Below, piece by piece: positions 51,601 to 64,000 of a stretch of DNA of 64,000 nt. Positions within the stretch are counted from its first letter, which is position 1; each line of letters opens with the position of its first letter. The notes under the pieces are model-generated. The model was not told the origin of the DNA and made no database searches. It worked only from the letters and a program-made list of their open reading frames with translations. A program made the translations under genes and the position numbers. The DNA comes from Crotophaga sulcirostris (lineage: Eukaryota; Chordata; Aves; Cuculiformes; Crotophagidae). The stretch is taken from NCBI GenBank assembly GCA_013397455.1, contig VYZB01000381.1, forward strand, positions 500,087-564,086, given 5' to 3'.

Positions 51601-54600
51601 CCTGCCTTACCAACACTTTCATACTACTACCATAATCAGTATTTTATCTCTCCCTTTGAAAAATGACTGGCCTGAATTCCATATCTCCTGCATTAAAGTA
51701 CAAACTCTACCATCTTCTTTATCTGTAGTCATGCCCTTTCTTATCAGACAGATATAGAATTCTAATTTGGCTTCTCCATTAAGGCAGAAATTTCCAAGCT
51801 ACTTGTCAGATCATGTCTGCAGTTTTGAAGGTGCTAGCTGGATGTTACTTCTCTCACAGAAGCAACTACCCTGTGTGTCTCTGGATCCTGAGGGTCCAGC
51901 AAAGGTTCTTTTAGGACCTACCATGACACAGGCAGATTACAGACATGTTTCATCCCTCACATTCTCAGGTGGGTCCGGAAATATGGATTAATTTACCTTC
52001 ATCAACATGACAGCTCCTTCAAAACAGCGAGCACTCTGTTCAGGGAAGCAGGGACTCAAATGACATTGACAGTGTGCAACAGAGGACACACAATTTTTCT
52101 GTCATGTAATATATGTCCTAAAATCTGTAGGATCTATGTTCTTCCCAATACACAAACACCGTGAGATTTTATACAGTATGTAGGTGCTTTGTTTTTATGC
52201 AATATTGACCATGGAGCAGAAAGAAAGAAGTAAGACCAGTCTCAAGTTTCCTTTTCTCCAGCAAGTTGCCTAAAGCTCCCCTGACTGAGGAAAAGCCAAT
52301 CTCCACAAACAGGCCTGATGAATTAATTTTGACTGCTGACAATTAGCAGCTGTAAGTCAAATAGCCCCATTGCTTCCAAGCAGCCACATAACATTTATAA
52401 CCTACAGCGATCTCAGAGCACATGTGATGTCAAAAAGGGCTCAATTCTCAGATCTATGCAAGCCTCAGCTTTTTGCAAGGAACAGTCCATCTCTGCTGGC
52501 CCTCTTTATCATGCCCACAGACCGTTCAAGCAATGCATCTGATTTTCATGAATCCCCTCCAAGGACCTCTACATGCCTTAAATGCCTAGCAGAAAATACT
52601 AGATTTCCATTTCATCCACAAACTGCTCTTCTTCATGGACATTGACCTTCCTTTACTAGGGAAAGCGTTACTGAGACAGAAAAAGTTCTTGGAGGGTCTT
52701 AAATATTCTCTGTCATCTATCACAGCAGGTGAAGGAGCAGCTCACATTGTTAAACAGCTTTCAGTAATGTCTTCCCTAAACAACTGTCAGCTACCTAGTA
52801 AGCTTCCATGTGCACCTCCTAGGAAAGCTCTCATATTGCAACACTTGGCACCGTAACCTGTCTCAAGAGCTACTGCTTTCCCCTGCATGAAAACAGCAAA
52901 GTAGCACACAACAATCTGATTCTTTGAGCAAAGGGTTACCAGGCAGAATCCTCTCAGAACCCACAGTTACAGGGCAGTGTCTTTTAGTCCTCGTAGGCAT
53001 GAGCATCTCTCAAACAGTTTGCTACTACCTTTTGCTACACACTACTGAGGCTCCATCTCTACCACTCCTACAGTTGTTTTGTTGCCTTCAGGTAGGCCCA
53101 GGAGTACTCAAAGTATGAAATAAATGCAAGGAAAAGAAAGAAAAAGCTTTTAATAAAATTATTTTTAATGGGATTGTCCCAAATCCACATCAAGGTAGCC
53201 AAGCATGTTGGATACTACTAGAAAGGCTGGGAAACATGGCTGACTAGAAATGCTATTTCAGTAGATGTCATCAAAAGAGTAGTAGATAACCTCAGAAAGC
53301 TGAAAATAACTGCCCTGCTGGCCAGCTACTCGGGGTGCACAGGAGAGAGGCAGCATAAGGCCTCGGGGAGCTCCAGGCCATGCAGTGCTGGGGCTCACAC
53401 TGGGAAAGTTGGCCTAATTAGGGAACAAAATTTCGGCTGCATTTTTGAGATTCCTCCTAGAGAATCTGGCTAACTTCCAGCTCAGCAATCCCCAAGAAGA
53501 GGCTGGGAGTCCAGCATTTCTACAAGCAACCAGAAGACCACTGGAAAAGAATAAGCAATGCCTGTAAAATGGAGGCAAGTTAAAAAAGCCAATGCTTCTT
53601 GGATGCTGGTTCCCTTTGGTGGAGCATGTTTATTTACACAATGCAAGAATCCAAACAGATGACAGAAACTCCGGGACAAGGAGAGACAAATTCAGCTCAG
53701 CACAGGACAAACATGCAGATGGGAGGGCATTCACGTGCAAAAGCTACAGGAAATTCTGCCTCAGAGAACCCCCCAGGTTCTCAGAGATGCCAGTCACTTC
53801 AAGAGCCACCTACCGCCAGTCCATCCCACTCCCAGTTGTGCACCTAAGAAGGCAAAACCGTGGCAATGTGCCATATGTAAAATGAGAAAAACAATGCAGT
53901 CAGACTGTATGGTTTTTGGGATACGAACTTTTTGTCCCACTAACACAGCAACATTCTCTAGATCTTCCCTCAATGCAAGCTGTAGATACAAAAAGGGCTA
54001 TAAGGGACTGCATTACAATTATACATGACTTCTTAGGTCATTAGCTCTCTGAACAAGAGTGGCTGGTTAGTGCCTAAACCACTGTGATTATTTTTACACA
54101 AATAAGGTCCCCCAGTAAGCATCTAGCTGAGCACAGCCAGTGCTGGGCTCCTCAGTCACACACTTCTGAGCTTCAGAGGATTTGGGGAAGAACATCTGGG
54201 GGGTGGCTGCTGCAAAGATCCAGACCAGACCAGACCAGACAATGGAATGAGAGTTTGGAGCTGTGTGCCAACCACTGTGTGAGGGTAAGAACTGGGTCAG
54301 GAAAATACCGCTCTCATTAAAGGCCCTGATCATATAAAGCCCCAGGCCATGTCTACACCACAGGTGCAGACACACCTGCAAGCTGAATCCACACGAGTCC
54401 ACTCAAGTCTGGAAACGGTCTACCTTTAGGTACTTCTGGTAACAAAGCTGGTACCTCCCCAGGTAGAGTGCAGGTTACTTCTCACTGGGGGATCTCTGCA
54501 TCATTTATGCTGTATTTTAGGATGGAAATACACTCTTTCAAATAACCCCACCTACCCGGGCCACGCTGCAACATTAAACTCACAACTGGTTTCACTTTTC

Positions 54601-57600
54601 AGGTTCTTTAACTTTTCTGATACCTCTTCATCCAACAAACATTCATGGAAAACAATTGTTCCTGACATGTCTTAACCTAAAAAATATCCCATATTTCCAC
54701 CTAATTTTTTTTAAAAGCACTGGGAACTAGAACTACAGAAGGACTTGGTTACCCCCTCTGTAAAGATCAGATCCTCAAATCCTCTTTCCAGTTGTTGCCT
54801 TAAAGCACGTCATCACTCAAACCTTGAGTGATACAGAGCCACAGAGGTCAGCATCTGCGTACTTAAGAGTCAGAAATCAGGTGCTCTCCCTGCTTTAGTC
54901 CATGAAGAACCCTGAGACTACCTATGGCATGTCTACCAAAGCACAACTAGAGAATAAGGTTCCAGCTGGACTCATTAGGACTGGAATAGATGTCTTCCTG
55001 CTAAAATGTCAATGTTTTCTGTTAGAAGGTCCTTCCCCGTGGCCTGAAAATTCTTCCTGTTTGCTTTTGCAAAGCAGAGTAGCTTCAGGTGAAAGGACCG
55101 AGAGCCTTCTCAGACTCAGAACAGCTCACAGCTTTGTCATTACATATAATATTCTCTAGGGAGGTGGGAAAGATCACTTCATACATCTTTCAGGAAGAGG
55201 AAGAGAATAAGATCAGTATCTTCCAGCTTGGAAAGGAGATGGTGGGTTTAATCTTAAAGTTTATGTATAAAACATATAATTTCAATGTCAAAATTAACAC
55301 CTCCATCCCTGGAGGTCCCCAAAGGCAAGGAAAAGCTCTGCTCCACTGCTGAAGGCTACAAAACACAGGATGGGGGTCAGGATCACTCACTGCTAGCAGA
55401 GGGACATGCGTTCCCAGAGCTGTCAGTGAGGTGCCACAAATAAACAGGGCAGGGTTTCAGACACACTGCAGTCCCCATCCACTCTTTACCACCTTAGTAG
55501 ATCCACAGGCCCATCCTGAGATCATCTACATGCTACACAGGCACTTCATACAGGCTGTGGATTTTGTATTTAAAGCCTCCCGTGGATGTGAGTTTAGGGA
55601 AACCCTACAGTTCTCCTATATAACGCTGTAGCCCTCCTTTTAGACAGGGACTAAGCAAACTAGAGGAGGGACTTCTCCAAGGCCACAAAGCAAATCTGTG
55701 GCAATGCCAGGAAGAGAACCCAGTAAAATCTTGGCTCATGGCCACGTTCATACTCCTCCTGCCTATTCTGCCTCTGCAAATTAACTGAGATATTATAATA
55801 TACCCTTTATTATACCATTAATCAGCCTTACAGGCTTTGGCTAATCGTCCCAGGCAGCCTTGGAAGGTTCTGCCAAATGAGTGATTCAACTGGCAAAAAC
55901 TGAGAACCAAGATGAGTGGTTTGCCAAAGGAGGCAAAACAAGACTCAGAGCAAGCAGATGGCTGGAAGGCAGGACTTCAGCAGGTACATTCACACCGACA
56001 ACCCAGAAGGGGCTGCTTGCTAGGATTCAGGCAGCCTCAAAGTATCTTTAGTGCAGCAAGAGGAAAGGGACCAAATCCAGGAAGACTCAGCACAGCCCAA
56101 AGGGAGTTCAGAGAAGGGTTACATGAGCCATCAGGAGGACGAAGGGGCCAACTTCAGACAAATGATTCAAGAAGCCAAGTATTTCAGCTTGGCCAGGCAG
56201 TGACTAAGGGAGGGATACACTGCAACAATTTTTGGATCACACTTTATATTATAAAGTTCCACTAACAATTGGTTTGGAAATTACTTACCATACAATTAAC
56301 AGAAGTTTGTAAGCATATAGTATTACAAGTTAAAAGCAGTTTACCAATCAGTCAGATTTCTGAACGCTTAGTTAACCATTTTGTTACCCTGCACTAATGG
56401 AAAAATACTATAAAGTGTGACTGTGACGCTTAAGAGCAAAATCCTGAATAATGGGTGCAGGAATTATCCAAACAAGAGGAGATTCAAAGCAGGGATCACT
56501 TCATACTAAGGAAAATCTCCTTGCCAGACACCACTACATAACATCCCTGAAGAAACAATTGTTCATGTGGAAGAGTCACATCAGTTTCTTCTAATGAAAT
56601 TTAGCAGCCAGGAGCAGGAAGGTGCCCGTGGCATTTGACCAGCCACCACTCAGTATAGCAGACCTTGGGAATCAATGATTTAGGGCACCATATGAAGGTG
56701 GAGTCAGTTCAAGTCAAATAACTCTAAGGACTGGTTCCGGTGAGGGGAGAAGTTTAGATCAATTATCAGGAAAAATTTCTATTTGGTAACCAGCCCCCAA
56801 AACTATACCCATCAGCAGGAGGTCTCTTTGCCTGATAAATGGAAAACTGCTCTGGGCATAGTCCTGAACCATCCATCACTGACGAATAAGCCCAGTGGAT
56901 CTTTCCTTCAATACCATCTCTAGCGCTACCAAGAGAAAACGGAGCTAAATCTGAATAGTCTTGGACTCCTGGTGATGTGCATACCCTTCTGAGGCCAGAA
57001 TTAATGAGATGGGTGAGACAGGTTACGTTCCTGTGCTTTAATTTCACAAATGAATCTAGTATGCTACCACTCCTGGCCTGCTGCTTCAGCAGAAAGAATT
57101 AAAAGTACAGGACAGGATGCTTTAATTGTCTAACATATACAGAGAGCAACTGTAGCCAGGGAAAACTGGGCAACACCAATTCCATGCTTAGGAGTAGTTA
57201 CAAGACAATCAGCCCAAAAACTAACAAAATCAGGTACTAGTTCTTCGGTTGTCCTGAACACCTCCAACCTGGCTTCTAATGTCAAGGAATACTGAGAAGT
57301 ATTTTAGCTTTGCTGCAGGATGAGAAAGGATATGTGAATTCCTTTTTTCTGTATAACAGGAGCCTGGTAAGAAGCACTATGCCATTCTATTCACCACAGA
57401 TAACAGCATTCCACTAGTGCAAGAAAAAGGAAAGACTCATAGAAAATACAAAGGTACATTTCCTTGTTACTACTGGCTAGTCTTCTCCTCTGGGGCACTA
57501 GCAAGACTCCATAATCCCTAAGCACAAGTTTTCATCTTATGTAAACAAACTAACCATACTGGACAGCAAATCTAGGCTGAGTCAGGTTTTGCACTCTATT

Positions 57601-57902
57601 AGATAATTGCTCCCCTGACTTTTAAATGAAAATAAAGTATCTTTCCAATGGTCACATATACATCTGTGACCTCCAAACAAGATGCAGCAGCTGGTAACAG
57701 CAGCTGTTACAATGATAATTAACAAAATTGTCAGCAATAGGAGCAGAGGATGCAGGAAAGGCACTGCATCTCAGGCAAACTTTGTCTTATTCGGCAATAC
57801 AAAGAGTTCCCCCTTAAGGTAGTCTCCAGACACAGGAAAAGGTTAGTCCTTCTAGTCCCCTTCAGAGGAGCCAGCATCTACCTAGAAAGCCTCTAGTCTT
57901 AC
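48641..57902 (-). other. IFT43: IFT43 intron 3 (9.3 kb)
   Basis: Unique intronic sequence. A (CAGAC)4 tandem repeat lies at 54221-54240 and an 8-bp perfect hairpin (ttggtgtt/aacaccaa) at 51312-51330. No further exon or CR1 was recognised. Confidence 0.8.
54221..54240 (+). repeat. (CAGAC)4 tandem repeat
   Basis: Four perfect pentanucleotide units; a candidate polymorphic microsatellite. Confidence 0.95.
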
Positions 57903-57932
57903 ATGGTCAACATTTTCATCAGGGTCTTCATC
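57903..57932 (-). CDS. IFT43: IFT43 exon 3, putative 30-nt microexon
   Basis: Thirty nt, phase 0 on both sides, coding DEDPDENVDH. The acceptor has an excellent polypyrimidine tract (ttttttccttcctgaccctt then ctag) and the donor is CAT|gtaaga. It lies in gene order between exons 2 and 4 and adds ten mostly acidic residues without shifting frame. The human protein, as remembered, runs directly from the GE of exon 2 into the exon 4 sequence, so this may be a cassette exon, a sauropsid-specific exon, or a chance match. It rests on splice signals and phase, not on homology. Confidence 0.7.
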
Positions 57933-60900
57933 CTAGAAGGGTCAGGAAGGAAAAAAGTAAGAAAGACGTTAAAAGAAAGAACTATGAAAGTCTGCACAAA
58001 ATAGCTTGAAGATTGGCATAAATGGCTGCCCTGCAGCACGTGCTTTGCACCTCATTCACTTGAACAAAGCTGATGCTACCATTGTGAGATTTTTATATTC
58101 ACAGTCATTTATGCATACACCAACTACAATGCTATAAAGCATACCTGTTTGACTGCAGTGGCAGGAGAGTGTGCTATCAGTCATATCCATCATAGGTATA
58201 TAAAGAAAAACACTATAAATGAGAGCGAAATGACAGAAGACTTAGTTCCTCTTCCCCATAGCATGAGAAGACCCAAACTATTCAGGTGTGTAAGACACTA
58301 GAAAGATTTGTATGGATAGGCTCTGCAATCATGCCAAAGACCTGAAATTATACTGGACCCTGTCATACTGGGGGTTAAACACCATAGCAGGCTGCAGCTC
58401 TTTTTGCATGACCTGGTGTGTCTCAAGCCAAGGTCAGATCCTCCACTGGGAGCAGCAGCTGTAGCAGTCAGCACAAGACAGGCCAGGCTGACAACAGTGT
58501 CATCTTTAGATGATGAACTTTAGCTAACTCTGTAGCATAATGGAGTAGCTTATTTATGAGGTCGATGAGTAACTCAAGGAAAGTAGCCTGCTAATCACTG
58601 AGAAAGCTGCAAACTGGTTGAGAACCTTTCTGATGATCAGACTGCCAGCACCAGGAGTGGCGACAACCAGTTGTTAGGTACCAAATGCAAGAAGCAGGCA
58701 TAACTGCCTCCAGTAATCCAGAATCCAGTAATCCTAGAAATGACAGTGTTCAAAATCACTCAGTGCAGTGAGCAGCAAAAATTAAATCAGATTCACCCAG
58801 CTTGTAAAATCTGTTTGAAGTGTGTATCTGTGCGCTAGGGTCCCACTTGTTCCCACACCCAAGAGCAGAAAGGCTTCTGCAGGGCCCAACGTGACCTAAG
58901 CTTCTCTGGATGTACGGAGCCCAAGCGGTACAGGACTCGCAGTAGCACAGAAGGAAATCCAGCTGGACAACACATGTTAGAAAAGCATTTAATTACCTCT
59001 TCTTTGAGTAATCTTCCACGTGGATTTCACCCTCAGCAATTAATTTGCAGTTGTTTATTCACTTGGGTTAGATAACCAGAGTCCTATTTAAACAATGCCT
59101 GGATGTCAGCCTAAAGAATCACTGCCAGGAGTGTTTGTAAGCTGGGTGGTGGAGGTCCAAATAGCGGCTTTGCAAGATTCACCTGTGGGAAAATCCTTCC
59201 AATATGCAGTGGAGGCAGACCAAGCTTTTGTCTGTCTACCTGAACCTAGTCTGAATAAGCTATTTTTTACAGCACAGAAACACTCACTTTTTAACTGTCA
59301 CCAAAGGACCACAACTTACACAGGCAAGCTTACCAACAGCAGACACGACAACAGAAGAAGAACATACTCTCACAGAAGTGAGAGCACAAGGCCTCTCCCC
59401 AGACCTTGGTGAAACACAGGGAAGAGAACCAGAAGGGAAGTTAGATAACTTTAGACAAATCCTGTTATAAAGTGAAAGAGTGGAGATAGCTGGAAATAGC
59501 ATCATAGCCTGGAAATCCCTCATCCTTCAGGGTGACATATGGCCTATTAAAGCAGTCTCCACTCAAAGGATCTAGAAGTATTGCCAGAGGGATACAGACA
59601 ACATCACATTGAGACTGTAAGAGGTAGAAACACAGGAAAGTCTTGAACAAGGTCCCAAGGGAATCCTGTCACCGTAGGATGAAAACAGACCGTGGAAGCA
59701 GGATAGCATTAAAATATTTTTGTATACTGATTTCTAATGGAACAGCAAATAGTTCACTCTTGCTGAGAGGAGACACAGAAAAGGACAAATTTGCTGATAT
59801 ATTTTTAAAAAAGGCTTTTCCGCTCAGCCTTCCCAATCAACCACCTCAAGAGCTCCAAACCTGGCCAAACAGCTTCTTTTGGTGGATGTCATCAAGCCAG
59901 CATTCAGGCTGTTGGACAATGTTACAGCTAGGAAAAAGGTTTGACTTTTATTCTATAAAACGGTCCAGAAGCCCTGGCAGGATGGAACAGTAAAGATCTT
60001 CAACAGATCTCATTACATGATATGCTCCTCCCATTATACAAAAAATATGACCAGCTTGAGATTGTCCCATTTTGTCAGAAACCTGATAGCATCAAGATGA
60101 GTAAAAAGTAACACATCAAGCCAGCAGATGGGAAAGGCCTCCCAACAGAAAAATGGGCTACATTACTGCTCTGAAAATGAATGCTTGAAATGTGGAGTTC
60201 TGGCACACAGCAAGCAGATTTATCTCTAGGAATTCCCATTTACAGCATATTCCCCTGGGTGCCCAAGTGCCTGCCTACTTGCCAAGGAGCTCTAAAGGCC
60301 AGGAACACGCACAGCCATTGCTGCAGGAGGATGCTGACTGCATCAATTACAGCCAAGACTCGTGTTCCTTCTTGCCCCCTGAAATAATACATAGCTGCAG
60401 TGTTGTTTGTTAGTACTTGTACTTCTGAAAAGGCAGGAATGCTCTGCATGCCAGATGGCAGACTGTGAGCTTCATGACCCTTAGTGAGCCTCTTGAGGAG
60501 ACAGAGGTCTAAATTGGAAGGTAATACAGATACTTCCACAGAGGAACAGGATTTATCAAATAGAGATTTGGGCAGAGGAATTACAGGTACACCACTACAG
60601 TTAAGGAACTTATCGTGGGAGGTATATAAATACAACAGGCACTGAAAAGATACTAAGATATCACACTGTTTTCAGAGAGCTTGAGGCCCCTATGTTAGGC
60701 TACAGACACAAGAGGTTGCAGTTGTGCCCTAGGGAAGGAGGTTTCAACAGCACATTTGTGAAAGAAGACACACAGTTGAGGAGATGTCCCACTGTTCAGA
60801 GTCTCCTTTGGAAGACAGAGCCCAGGTCAAGGAGAGATCAGCAGTAATCTGATAAGATCTATGCTCCAAGTCAGATGATTTGCCTATTGACTTCAAAACA

Positions 60901-63474
60901 AAGATGTTTTAATTAAGCTAAATGAGTTGTTCACCCCTCAAAGTGAATTTCCTTTTAAGAAGCCCAGATGTTGAAACACACATAGACAGGTACTTTTTGC
61001 TTCCTTCAATGAAGCTGCTCTGACTTGGAAACACTTCATGGATGGTTCTCAGTGTTGTGAAAAGACCAGAACAGCAGCACAAATGGCTCAAAAATTTGAG
61101 CTGGGTGGAAACTAGGTGGGTTAAAAAAAGTAAGGTGAATTTTAAAAGAGCTTTAAAACCCTGAGGAACTACTGGGGACAGAATCCAGAAGCATATGAAG
61201 GTGTAAATACAGCAACGGTTTCAGACAAACTCGTTTGTCTTCAAGATCAGTAATAAGAATAAAACCTCCTATGCTGAAATGAATTACATAGGGCCTCCTC
61301 CACTACTGCCAGTTCCAGAAAAAAAGTAATTTTTTTAAATTCTGCATTTCTTTTGGGAAGGTTCCTTGAAAAGTTTTCAAGATGACCAGATGGCTGAATG
61401 AGACATCCACTGTAACTGCTGACCCCACCACTTAGAGGCAAGCCAAGGCCAAGCCTTCAGACAAGTAAAAGGTGATTGCCCATCTAGGGTGAAGGGAGAA
61501 ACAGTATTAGTTCTATTAAATGCTCACTTTTTTATCAGATATGGTCACGTATGAGAGGCCTCCAATTCTGGAGCAAAGGAAAAGGCTGAGGCTTATTTAT
61601 AATGGATTTTGTCTCTTCTCCAGTAGCTCCAAGGTTTTCAGTTAACAGCAACATTTAGCAACACAGAACTGTCTGAAGAGACTATTGACACAAGCGTTTC
61701 TTCCTGGTGGTTAAGATCCAGTAATAACATATTTGAATCTTCTAAGGCGTGGAAGGCCGCACCCTTCTGCTGAAAAGCTCACTGCTTCCAAACAGAAGAT
61801 TGTAACCGTGCCTTAGTCCTCTCCAGGGGTGCCCAAGGACAGAAGCCTTTATGATCTCTTCACAGCTATTACAATGCCTATGATGTGAGACACACCAAGT
61901 ACAAATGCAGTCAGCTGTATCCCTGCATCATGCTCTGGTCTCCTTCTACCAGGGAATCAGTCCACGAGCTAGGACAGCCAGTTCCAGTAAGAGAACAATC
62001 TGAGAGTGAGCCACAATCTGGAGGCTAACAAATGATTACATCCACCTAAACCACCAGCTGGTTTCTTTAAGACTTTCTTTACCTATTAGGCCCATGGTTA
62101 TTTCAATTTCTTAAATCACGCCTTCTGCAAACTCCTTCCCGCAATCCCTCCTGATCTCCTATAGCATAGGAGGGGAGAATGCATAGGTGGGAGATGATTC
62201 TCCATTATGCCTACCAAGACAAAAGAGCATACTTTTACCAGAAAAAAAGCCTGTTCTATGAGATGTTATTGTAAGCTAAGCCATTAACAGTGTATTCTTA
62301 ACAGCATTGCAGCGATTCCCAGGAAATATCCCCCCCAAAACCATTTTGGAACAGATGGCTGGGACACAGTTACTCAATGTAATACAATAGATTTGTCCCA
62401 GCACAGAGGACCAGGGAGTAGCCACTCCCAAGACAGAAGGTCCCAGGGCTCTGAGCACAGCAGCCTGAATGAAGAATATTTGTTGCAGGATGGCAGGGCA
62501 AAGTGGGTTTACAATTCAAAGAAGCCAATAATATGCTATGCTGGGGACCACCCTAGCATTGCAAAAATCTAAGGTTCATCTAATTTAAACAAATATCACT
62601 GTCAGTAATGTGGCAGTCTGATGATTCTTTTCTCCATCTGAAGGTATTAGGGAGTAAAATCAGTATGTCACTTCTTGACAGTTGGCAGGACATGGCTGTG
62701 GAGAAGTCATGCTAATACCAAAGTGTAAAATTCCAAGTAGAATTTAAGCATTTTGCAGTACTAAGCAAGAAAGTGAATCGAAAGGGTTCAAATCTCGTAT
62801 TTCTGAGTATTAAAGGATGCTGCCTCATTCTCCTGTGAAAGAGGGGTTCCAGTTCATCTTCTACCTTTTAAAGATGTAATAACAGAACAGATTCTGAACA
62901 AAAGTTTTCCTCCAAAGACAAGTGGGAACTGAGTTTCCATGTTATACCCCACAGCATAAAGTCTCAGATGCTGCAAAGCTGGCTCCAGGCATCACCTCTG
63001 TAGCCTGTGCATGAAAGAAAGGAAAATGAGTGTCACCATACAAACTCAATGCTGACTATCTCAGATACTGTGCTCTGGCTCTAGCAAGTGCCAAAAATAA
63101 GGCATTTGCTCACCTGTACTCTGTTTTGCTACCATAGCCGGTGGTGAAACTGGTCATAAGATGATGTGCCTGCTCATACTTTTATTCCCATGGAAGATGT
63201 GCATGTTCAGGAGGGGGAGGCCTCAAGTCCTGTTTGATGCTACTTTCCATACCTCACACACGAGAAACCATGGCCCCACATATCACCTGGTGTGAAAACT
63301 GCACACCCTGCAGAGGGCAGGAGGAGGAGAGGGCAGTCACAAAGGTCCCAACTCTATGGACAAACTTCAAAGGACAGAGCAGACCACTTGGGAAAGAATC
63401 TCAGAAGAAACGAAGAATCCTTCACTGGAGACACCAGCAGGGTTACAGACTGGTTTTCCTGACAGGACACCCAC
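57933..63474 (-). other. IFT43: IFT43 intron 2 (5.5 kb)
   Basis: Mixed unique sequence between exons 3 and 2, with a C7 run at about 62330. No repeat or second gene was recognised. Confidence 0.75.
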
Positions 63475-63564
63475 CTCTCCAAGAGAAGCAGACAAGGAAT
63501 TCTTCCTGCCGAGATTTTCGTCTCTAAAGAAGTCCTGGCAGGCTCGACGGCCCATCTTTAGTAC
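63475..63564 (-). CDS. IFT43: IFT43 exon 2
   Basis: Ninety nt, phase 0 at both ends, beginning VLKMGRRACQ and ending SASLGE. The human protein has AKMGRRAQQE at the same place and also gives 30 codons up to its GE. The acceptor is preceded by a pyrimidine-rich stretch ending ccctacag; the donor is GAG|gtgggt. This N-terminal part of IFT43 is poorly conserved and predicted flexible, so similarity is limited to KMGRRA, a central EN, an NS pair and the final GE. The open frame continues past both splice sites, so the boundaries come from the splice signals and the phase needed by exon 3. A CR1 copy lies about 60 bp upstream in gene orientation. Confidence 0.9.
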
Positions 63565-63624
63565 CTGTAGGGCAGGGGGAAACATGAGGGAGCAGAGGGC
63601 CACGGTTACTGACAAAAGGAACAT

Positions 63625-63844
63625 CAGACATTAGGAAGGAATTCTTCACGCTGAGGGCAGTGAGGCCCTGGCACAGGGTGCCCAGGAAGCTGTGGGTGCC
63701 CCCTCCCTGGAGGTGTTCCAGGCCAGGCTGGATGGGGCCTTGGGCAGCCTGGGCTGGTGGGAGGGGTCCCTGCCCGTGGCAGGGGGGGTGGAACTGGATG
63801 GGCTTTAAGGTCCCTTCCAACCCAAACCGCTCTGTGATTCTGTG
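63625..63844 (+). mobile_element. CR1 LINE 3' fragment (copy D)
   Basis: A plus-strand CR1 tail, antisense to IFT43, in intron 1. It runs from ttaggaaggaattcttcacg through tccctggaggtgttccaggc to the 3' end gattctgtg. It is a different CR1 subfamily from copies A and B (ggaactggatgggcttta core). The minus-strand open frame at 63524-63898 is largely its antisense. Confidence 0.95.
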
Positions 63845-64000
63845 AAAAGCTGCCTCAGAGCAGGGGCCTAAAAGCAAGCGGCCGCTCTGCAGTGACACCG
63901 TGCTGCGAGCCCCGTGCCCCTACCTGGGGCAAAACCACCAGCACAGCAGGGGCGCGGGGCCCGCTCCCCCTCCCTCGGGTCCCGGCCGCTGCCCTCCCCG
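63845..64000 (-). promoter_or_regulatory. IFT43: GC-rich right edge, likely approach to IFT43 promoter
   Basis: CpG density rises sharply towards the edge (gcggccgc at 63879, ggcgcggggc, cccggccgc). This fits the start of a CpG-island promoter for IFT43, with exon 1 to the right. On the minus strand cccag|gtaggg at 63922-63926 could be a splice donor, but the sequence before it does not look like the IFT43 N terminus. Confidence 0.4.

Noticed and set aside
63524..63898. 124-codon minus-strand open frame
   Set aside because: Mostly antisense of CR1 copy D.
63924..64000. Candidate IFT43 exon 1 at the right edge
   Set aside because: The frame before the cccag|gtaggg donor is open, but it does not resemble the known acidic, Leu-rich IFT43 N terminus and no start codon is visible.

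Overview
This is vertebrate, almost certainly avian, nuclear DNA. Four copies of the 3' part of the CR1 LINE, the dominant bird retroposon, are present. The only gene recognised has GT-AG introns, long non-coding spacers and tiny exons, and there is one run of Ns (39950-40112) from the assembly. No prokaryotic gene, CRISPR array, tRNA or rRNA was seen.

The one protein-coding gene I can support is IFT43 (intraflagellar transport protein 43, a subunit of the ciliary IFT-A complex), on the minus strand from about 63.6 kb down to about 20.2 kb. Nine coding exons were found by hand from splice sites, reading phase and similarity to the remembered human protein: 63475-63564, 57903-57932, 48573-48640, 37069-37101, 36514-36560, 23085-23157, 21750-21825, 21339-21401 and 20398-20508. 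They join in frame into 591 nt (196 residues plus stop). The first coding exon, about 19 residues in human, was not found and probably lies just beyond the right edge, where the sequence turns CpG-rich. Most of these exons are too short to appear as open reading frames of any size.

Layout: 1 to about 20160 is intergenic DNA downstream of IFT43, with one CR1 (3311-3630) and a few motif-rich blocks that could be conserved regulatory elements. From my recollection of human chromosome 14 the order is TGFB3, IFT43, GPATCH2L, so GPATCH2L would lie further left and TGFB3 to the right; no exon of either was recognised. From 20160 to 64000 is IFT43 with large introns. Intron 6 (23158-36513) carries a long sense-oriented CR1 and a CpG-rich patch. 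Intron 4 (37102-48572) carries a GC-rich island broken by the N gap, a CR1, a telomere-like G-rich tract and a block with five TGACA/TGTCA cores. Intron 1 carries a CR1 about 60 bp from exon 2.

No new multi-gene system is evident. The most interesting items are the 30-nt in-frame microexon (exon 3) with no counterpart in the human protein as I remember it, the candidate regulatory block at 43.64-44.0 kb, and the gap-containing CpG island in intron 4.
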